Shown here one piece after another: positions 40,506 to 45,570 of a stretch of 45,570 nucleotides of DNA (positions within the stretch are counted from its first letter, which is position 1; each line of letters opens with the position of its first letter). Made by a program: the position numbers and the translations under genes. Source of the stretch: an uncultured Lachnospiraceae bacterium (GTDB taxonomy: Bacteria > Bacillota > Clostridia > Lachnospirales > Lachnospiraceae); contig CAKRRJ010000007.1 in assembly GCA_934394615.1 (NCBI GenBank), forward strand, positions 1 through 45,570, written 5' to 3'. The notes below the pieces were generated by a model that did not search any database, was not told the DNA's origin, and worked only from the letters and a program-made list of their open reading frames with translations.

Positions 40506-42788
40506 TTATCTGTTTCTATTGAAGTTAATCAGGCAGCCAGCCTTTACGATCTTGCGCTCGTTCTCAGTCATCGGCTGAATGTAGAGATGAATCTCTTCTG
40601 CCTTGCCGTTCTTGATGACGTATGCCGAGATGTCGGTTAAGTCACCCTCTAATGCGGTGCGTGCATTCGGAACGTAGATGTAATCGTCAACCTCGAACAT
40701 GGTCGGCTCGCCCTTTAAGTGGAACGGAAGCATACCCCAGTTCATGCAGTTGGAACGGTAACGCTTGGTTGCGTACTCCTGGGTGATGTTTGCAAGAGCG
40801 CCCAGTACTCTCTGGCAGGAAGCAGCCTGCTCACGTGCGGAACCATCGCCCGGCTTATTTGCGTAGATGGTAGAACCGATCTCAACGTCCTCAGCCTTTA
40901 CAGCTTCCTGACCCGGGATGGTGTTAACCACTTTCATAACCTCTGCGATCTCAGCGTTTACATTGCCTGCAAGACGCTCTTTCTCCATAGCCTGTACTGC
41001 TTTCGCACGGCCTACATACTCCGGATCACGTCTGGAAAGGGTGAACTCTGCCAGTCCTAACGGGTTGGAACGATAGGAAGAAGTCTCACCAGACGGGATC
41101 AGCTCATCGGTGGTGGTTACTTCGTCGAGAATCTTGGAGGAAACCTTCAGAAGGATGTTCTCGGAAAGTGCCTCCATCTCCGGCCAGTCTTTGATGTTCG
41201 GACCAAAGCGCAGCTCGGAATCCAGCTCAGCCTTGTCGTAGCCGTTGTAAACACGTGCCTGGTAAGCGCGGTCATCGTAGTTGTACTCCGGAATATCGCC
41301 CCAGCAGTCCATAGTCTCTGCGGAAGTTAACTTACCGCCGTTTGCTGCGGTTGCTGCGATGGAACGTGCATCCATAAGGGCAACTGCGGACATCTGTCCG
41401 TTACCCGGCTTGGAACCTTCGCGGTTCGGGAAGTTTCTGGTGGTATGACGGATGGAAAGTGCGTTGTTGGCCGGGGTATCGCCTGCGCCGAAGCACGGTC
41501 CGCAGAATGCGGAACGGATGATTGCACCTGCATCCATTAAGTCTGCTAACAGGCCCTTGCGGTCCAGATCGGTGTAAACCGGCTGGGAAGAAGGATATAC
41601 GGACAGGTAGAACTCGCCATCGCCGATGTTCTTGCCCTTTAATGCGTGTGCAGCCTCTACCACGTTGGTGTAGTTACCGCCTGCGCAGCCTGCAATGATA
41701 CCCTGCTGTACCTGAAGTTTACCATCTTTGGTAATTTTGTCAAGTAAGGTGAAGTGTGCTCTGCCCTCTGCAACCTGGTCTGCTGCCTTCTCGGTCTCAC
41801 GCAGGATGTCTTCAAGGTTCTCGTACAGATAATCGATCTCGTAAGCGTTGGACGGATGGAACGGCAGTGCGATCATCGGTTTGATGGTGCTTAAATCGAT
41901 TTCTACGCAGCCATCGTAGTAAGCAACTGCTTCCGGATTCAGCTCCTTGAACTCCTCACCGCGGCGATGTTTCTCCAGGAATTCCTTGGTGTCTGCATCG
42001 GTTCTCCAGATGGAGGACAGGCAGGTGGTCTCGGTGGTCATTACATCCACGCCGTTACGATAGTCGGTGGTCATGGAAGAAACGCCAGGTCCAACGAACT
42101 CCATTACTTTATTCTTAACATAGCCATTCTTGTAAACAGCTCCGCAGATAGCCAGTGCGATATCGTGCGGTCCAACGAACGGCTGCGGTTTGCCGGTTAA
42201 ATAGATTGCGATAACACCCGGGTATGTAACATCGTAAGTCTGCTTTAACAGCTGCTTGGACAGCTCGCCGCCGCCCTCACCGATTGCCATGGTACCCAGA
42301 GCACCGTAACGGGTGTGGGAGTCGGAACCCAGGATCATCTTGCCGCCGCCTGCGAAACGCTCACGCATGAACTGATGGCAGACTGCAATGTGCTGCGGAA
42401 CGAAAAGGCCGCCGTACTTCTTTGCTGCGGAAAGACCGAAATAGTGGTCATCATCGTTGATGGTACCGCCAACTGCGCATAAGGAGTTGTGGCAGCAGGT
42501 TAAAACGTAAGGAAGCGGGAACTTCTCCATTCCTGACGCACGAGCGGTCTGGATGATACCAACAAACGTGATATCATGGGAAACCATTGCGTCAAATTTG
42601 ATCTGAAGCTTGTCCATGTTATCGGACTGGTTGTGAGCTTTCATGATACCATAAGCAATGGTACCTTTCTTAGCTTCCTCTTTTGCAACCGCTTTTCCGG
42701 TCATCTGCTCGACCTTAGCAGCCTCTGCCTCCGGAACCAGGGTCTCACCATTAACGAGATAAACACCGCCATCATGTAACTTTACCAT
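40506..42788 (-). CDS. YbhJ-like aconitase-superfamily hydratase (copy 2)
   Basis: A 760-residue YbhJ-type hydratase, paralogous to 13238-15505. Cluster ligands are Cys368 (IAGCAGG) and Cys429/Cys432 (FCGPCFG); SDSHTRYG (155-162), TRNFPNREG and the swivel-domain [15 protein letters not shown] are conserved. The start [20 protein letters not shown] lines up with copy 1. It is monocistronic, with a shared-motif promoter upstream and a terminator after. Its partners are not adjacent, but the LysR-aconitase-2-HCT unit follows on the same strand. It should hydrate or dehydrate a tri- or dicarboxylic acid; divergence from copy 1 suggests a different substrate. Confidence 0.85.
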   Translation of the reverse strand: MVKLHDGGVYLVNGETLVPEAEAAKVEQMTGKAVAKEEAKKGTIAYGIMKAHNQSDNMDKLQIKFDAMVSHDITFVGIIQTARASGMEKFPLPYVLTCCHNSLCAVGGTINDDDHYFGLSAAKKYGGLFVPQHIAVCHQFMRERFAGGGKMILGSDSHTRYGALGTMAIGEGGGELSKQLLKQTYDVTYPGVIAIYLTGKPQPFVGPHDIALAICGAVYKNGYVKNKVMEFVGPGVSSMTTDYRNGVDVMTTETTCLSSIWRTDADTKEFLEKHRRGEEFKELNPEAVAYYDGCVEIDLSTIKPMIALPFHPSNAYEIDYLYENLEDILRETEKAADQVAEGRAHFTLLDKITKDGKLQVQQGIIAGCAGGNYTNVVEAAHALKGKNIGDGEFYLSVYPSSQPVYTDLDRKGLLADLMDAGAIIRSAFCGPCFGAGDTPANNALSIRHTTRNFPNREGSKPGNGQMSAVALMDARSIAATAANGGKLTSAETMDCWGDIPEYNYDDRAYQARVYNGYDKAELDSELRFGPNIKDWPEMEALSENILLKVSSKILDEVTTTDELIPSGETSSYRSNPLGLAEFTLSRRDPEYVGRAKAVQAMEKERLAGNVNAEIAEVMKVVNTIPGQEAVKAEDVEIGSTIYANKPGDGSAREQAASCQRVLGALANITQEYATKRYRSNCMNWGMLPFHLKGEPTMFEVDDYIYVPNARTALEGDLTDISAYVIKNGKAEEIHLYIQPMTENERKIVKAGCLINFNRNR

Positions 42789-42888
42789 ACGAACTCTCCT
42801 CCTGTAAATGAATGGTTTATTGGATCAAAGTTTTTTGTTTCTCAAAATGAATTTCGGTTTCTCAGGTTTGTTTTCCTTTGATGGCTTT

Positions 42889-42917
42889 ATTATGCATCAT
42901 TTCTCAGTATTTGTAAA
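42889..42917 (-). promoter_or_regulatory. promoter of the second YbhJ-like hydratase, TTTACA variant
   Basis: TTTACA (42912-42917), 17 bp, CATAAT (42889-42894) on the minus strand, in TAGTATTTTACAAATACTG; GTATTT-TAC-AAATAC makes the box symmetric. Confidence 0.62.
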
Positions 42918-42933
42918 ATACTATATATAATAT

Positions 42934-42956
42934 AAAAGCTATAGGTTTTTCCTATA
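42934..42956 (-). terminator. short terminator overlapping the patatin stop codon
   Basis: TATAGG and CCTATA (42940-42945, 42951-42956) form a small stem followed by GCTTTTA on the minus strand; the TAG stop (42952-42954) is inside it. The stem is short and A/T-rich. Confidence 0.5.
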
Positions 42957-43872
42957 ATGTTTTCAACCATTTTCTCAGGTCGCGCATCTTCATCAGCGCA
43001 TCACGCTTTCCGATCTCATACACTTCCTGCAGCTTCTCCGGGCTGCGCTCCAGCCGTCCGATTTCCAGCGGTTTATCCGGACGCAGCACAAAGATCTCGC
43101 CCTTCTTCTCCAGTTTTTCAATCTGCTTTAGCGTTTCATTGTAACGTTCATGCCGGTGAGACAGCGCCTCCACAAAAGCCGGATACTTTCGGTAGCGGAT
43201 CTTTGCCATAGCCAGCTGCTCCGGCTCCTTCTGGTAACCCTTCGGCCGGGTCAGGATCACCACGTTCTTCGCAAAGCCCATCTTCCGGAATGCCATGAGC
43301 GGAATGCTGTCTGTACATCCGCCATCCAGAAGCTTCATGCCCTCTGTCTCCACCAGCCGGGATACATACGGCAACGACGCCGATGCCCGGATCACGTCGA
43401 TCTGTTTCTTCATATCTGTAATACGGATATACTCCGGCTCTCCCGTCTCCACATTGCTGCAGACCGCATAAAACTCTGTTTTAGAACGATTGAACGCATC
43501 ATAATCGTAAAGATCCAGCTTTTCCGGCAGGTCATGATAACAGAACTGCACCTCCGCGATATCTCCGGTCTTCACCAGATTTTTCATGCTGATAAATCGG
43601 TTATCCCGGATATATTTCTTATAATAACGAATGTTTCTGCCCTTCTGACCGGACACAAAACTGGAACCATGGATGGCTCCGGCCGAAACACCAATCACGC
43701 CATCAAAGGAAAGACCCTGATCTATGAAAACGTCCAGAATGCCGTCCGTGTACATGCCGCGCATGCCTCCGCCTTCTAAAACCAGGCCGGTTTTTATGAT
43801 GTTTCCAGTATTGGTTTCGTCATTGGTTTTGCTTGTATTGTTCATTTCATTTGTGTCATTGATGCTGTTCAT
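42952..43872 (-). CDS. patatin-like phospholipase (YjjU-like)
   Basis: A 306-residue patatin-family lipid acyl hydrolase. The oxyanion loop GLVLEGGGMRGMY (29-41), the nucleophile GVSAG (Ser63) and the catalytic Asp183 in LLDGGCTDSIP form the Ser-Asp dyad. The first 23 residues are an unusual Asn/Thr-rich, low-complexity stretch. No signal peptide, so it acts on membrane lipids from inside. It overlaps the upstream YkgJ-type gene by 4 bp (ATGA), so the two are translationally coupled. Confidence 0.9.
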   Translation of the reverse strand: MNSINDTNEMNNTSKTNDETNTGNIIKTGLVLEGGGMRGMYTDGILDVFIDQGLSFDGVIGVSAGAIHGSSFVSGQKGRNIRYYKKYIRDNRFISMKNLVKTGDIAEVQFCYHDLPEKLDLYDYDAFNRSKTEFYAVCSNVETGEPEYIRITDMKKQIDVIRASASLPYVSRLVETEGMKLLDGGCTDSIPLMAFRKMGFAKNVVILTRPKGYQKEPEQLAMAKIRYRKYPAFVEALSHRHERYNETLKQIEKLEKKGEIFVLRPDKPLEIGRLERSPEKLQEVYEIGKRDALMKMRDLRKWLKTL

Positions 43873-44570
43873 AGATTCTCACTCCATTCTTTTGCCGCTG
43901 CCATGCGGGACTCATACTGACTGTAGAAATCCCGGCTGTTGTCGTAAGGAAGTAAATAAAACTGCTGCAGGATGTACATGCTGATGGATTTGGCGGATAA
44001 CTCTGTTCCAATCCGAATCCGCAGATGTTTCAGGAACGCATGCCAGTCCGCAATATAGGCATCATACCGCTCCATATCCGGCGTGTCCATCCACTTGCGG
44101 ATTTTCACCTTGCTGCGGTTCTGCTTCTCGCACTCATGTACCTGCAGAATATAGCGGAATCCATTATCCTCATAATAGCGTCCCAGAGGGAACAGTCTGC
44201 AAATTCCCGGCCGGTACGGATGAATGCTGCACCGCCCTGCTTCATTTAAAAACGTACACTGTTCCGAATCCCCAGCCAGTTTCAGATTCGGCAGGATAAT
44301 CCCGTCCACCACATTCAATTCCAAATGACCCGCTAAAAGCTGCTGCAGCGACACGCCAAGACCTCCCGTCAGCCGCCAGACATCGTACGGATCCAGCACA
44401 ATCGTGTTTCCCATACCGCGGCAGCAGGACGAACAGCCCGCACAGTCATTGCATCCCAGCTTCGCCATATCATTTAACCCATATAATCTACCATCTGAAA
44501 TTTCTTCCAGACTTACATTTCTTAGCACTCTAAAATCCTCCCAATTTTCGTTTTTCTGCTGCCAATGCAT
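43869..44570 (-). CDS. YkgJ-family cysteine-cluster protein
   Basis: A 233-residue protein of the YkgJ/UPF0153 family, predicted to bind zinc or an Fe-S cluster. The cluster is CNDCAGCSSCCRG near residues 39-51, then CTFL...GRCSIHPYRPGICRLFP. Biochemical role is unknown; related proteins are proposed to act in oxidative modification or metal binding. The first ATG (44570) has only a weak ribosome site, and an internal start just before MAKLGCNDC is possible. It overlaps the patatin-like gene by 4 bp. Confidence 0.85.
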   Translation of the reverse strand: MHWQQKNENWEDFRVLRNVSLEEISDGRLYGLNDMAKLGCNDCAGCSSCCRGMGNTIVLDPYDVWRLTGGLGVSLQQLLAGHLELNVVDGIILPNLKLAGDSEQCTFLNEAGRCSIHPYRPGICRLFPLGRYYEDNGFRYILQVHECEKQNRSKVKIRKWMDTPDMERYDAYIADWHAFLKHLRIRIGTELSAKSISMYILQQFYLLPYDNSRDFYSQYESRMAAAKEWSENL

Positions 44571-44663
44571 CCCATTTCTTGCTGGTCAAGTTCGCAGCCA
44601 TGGATCTATCACACAGCATTTTCTGTACAGCCGATTCCTTTTTCTTTTTCCATTCCTATGCTG

Positions 44664-45497
44664 CTAACGTTCCTCTTCCAGTATTTCCCAGTACCGCTCC
44701 ACCAGAATTCCCTTGTATTCCTCCAGATGATCCTGGTTTTCCCGGATCAGCGCCGTCAGCACACGCACAGCTTCCCGCACCGCCGTTTCCAGATTCTCTC
44801 CGTTTAACAGTTTTCCTGTCATGACTGTAGAAAAAATATCCCCGCTTCCTGCGACACGCACCGGAAGGAACGTAAACGGCACGCAGAAATGCTGATTTGT
44901 TTTATGGTCGTACCCACAGACCAGATGCTCCCCAGTCTCCGAGTCCTGCGCACTGGTGATCACGACTGACTTTCCAGAAAGTTTATGAAGCCCGTCCACC
45001 AGCTCCCGCAGTTCTGCCGCCGAAGCCTGTTCCCGCCCCGGACAAATTCCCGTCAAAAAACCAGCCTCTGTCATATTCGGAACCATCACATCCGAGTAGC
45101 TGACCAGCTTCCGCATCGCCTCTACCCGCTCCATGCCGATTCCATTGTAAAGCTTTCCGCCGTCCGCCATGATGGGATCAACCATCACAAGGCGGTTCTT
45201 TTGCTTCCTGCTCCGAATATAATCGTCGATCAGCTCTACCTGCTCCTCAGAAAGCACAAATCCCGTACAAATACAGTCCGGATCAAACCCCAGCTCATCC
45301 CACACCTTTATGGTATCCCGCATATAATCCGTCATATCCTGAATGCGGAACTTTCCAAAGTCCAGCGTGTTGGAAACTACTGCCGTCGGTATCTGGTACG
45401 GAAAATGTCCCATACGGGAAAGCAGCGGCACCATAGCCGCCAGGGCAACCTTGCCATAGCCGGGTAAATCATTGAAAAGTACAATACGTTTTCCCAT
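44664..45497 (-). CDS. pyridoxamine/pyridoxine kinase (PdxY-like)
   Basis: A 277-residue ribokinase-fold vitamin B6 kinase that makes pyridoxal 5'-phosphate (vitamers) from pyridoxamine or pyridoxine with ATP. Visible are the start VLFNDLPGYGKVALAAMVPL, VVSNTLDFGKF, MVDPIMADGGKLYNG and VPNMTEAG, and the catalytic VRVAGSGDIFSTVMTG with its GSGD anion hole. The GYGK-type start is typical of Firmicutes pyridoxamine kinases. The ATG follows the stop of an upstream frame directly (TAGATG), so it is the second gene of an operon. Confidence 0.9.
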   Translation of the reverse strand: MGKRIVLFNDLPGYGKVALAAMVPLLSRMGHFPYQIPTAVVSNTLDFGKFRIQDMTDYMRDTIKVWDELGFDPDCICTGFVLSEEQVELIDDYIRSRKQKNRLVMVDPIMADGGKLYNGIGMERVEAMRKLVSYSDVMVPNMTEAGFLTGICPGREQASAAELRELVDGLHKLSGKSVVITSAQDSETGEHLVCGYDHKTNQHFCVPFTFLPVRVAGSGDIFSTVMTGKLLNGENLETAVREAVRVLTALIRENQDHLEEYKGILVERYWEILEEER

Positions 45498-45569
45498 CTA
45501 TATATGTTCCTCTCTGCGGATTTTTTCCAACAGTCCGGTACATCCCGCTATAACATCCGCAAATGTCGC
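45498..45569 (-). CDS. C-terminal end of an upstream gene
   Basis: The last 23 codons of a minus-strand frame (ATFADVIAGCTGLLEKIRRE, then EHI and TAG) enter from the right edge and stop immediately before the kinase ATG, whose GAGAGG ribosome site lies within them. Too short to identify. Confidence 0.5.
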   Translation of the reverse strand, partial: ATFADVIAGCTGLLEKIRREEHI

Positions 45570-45570
45570 A

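Overview
The window looks like chromosome from a strictly anaerobic, Gram-positive gut bacterium of the Lachnospiraceae (Clostridium cluster XIVa). The basis is indirect: a soluble [FeFe]-hydrogenase with NuoE/NuoF-type partners, a clostridial aconitase of about 650 residues, strong AGGAGG ribosome binding sites, Sigma-A promoters, a FruA/FruK PTS operon and a GC content near 50 %. No rRNA, tRNA, CRISPR array, phage or intact insertion sequence was seen.

Most of the window is an unusually dense and redundant carboxylic-acid region. It holds four aconitase-superfamily enzymes (1-1452 partial, 13238-15505, 37300-39255, 40506-42788), a PrpF-type isomerase, an MmgE/PrpD protein, an RraA-type aldolase, an isocitrate-dehydrogenase-like enzyme, two seven-bladed-propeller lactonases, four organic-acid transporters of three families (DASS, two MatC-like, 2-HCT) and five LysR genes, plus an 80-residue LysR-like DNA-binding domain. 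Units from left to right: RraA plus aconitase; a TRIC-type channel; LysR; DASS transporter plus hydrolase; MatC-like transporter plus lactonase with divergent LysR; a decay zone (10802-11797) with remnants of a four-carbon acid sugar kinase, a LysR and citrate lyase CitD; PrpF-hydratase-MmgE; GntR plus amino-acid permease; RpiR-FruK-FruA; isocitrate dehydrogenase with divergent LysR; LysR and MatC-like transporter with divergent lactonase; C69 peptidase; an HndA-C-D-like hydrogenase; LysR, aconitase and 2-HCT transporter; a second hydratase; then a YkgJ/patatin/pyridoxamine-kinase group.

The strongest unifying signal is regulatory. Nine promoters in front of the acid-metabolism units share the core ATTTTACYTAT (Y = C or T; some copies carry one extra base or a divergent right end). 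Its TTTACN hexamer sits exactly 17 bp from a -10 hexamer in every case. Housekeeping, regulator and sugar promoters here instead use TTGACA-like -35 boxes. Two of the nine (before the MatC/lactonase and the PrpF/hydratase/MmgE operons) are near-identical over about 83 bp. This suggests one LysR-controlled regulon assembled by local duplication.

Metabolic reading (inference): one branch may import citrate or a relative through the 2-HCT carrier and oxidise it by aconitase and isocitrate dehydrogenase, disposing of electrons as H2. A second branch (lactonase, PrpF isomerase, hydratase, MmgE/PrpD, RraA aldolase, MatC/DASS uptake) resembles the functionally unassigned E. coli ybh group (ybhD/E/H/I/J) and would fit an undescribed route for an unsaturated or lactonised tricarboxylic acid such as trans-aconitate or a hydroxycitrate/isocitrate lactone.
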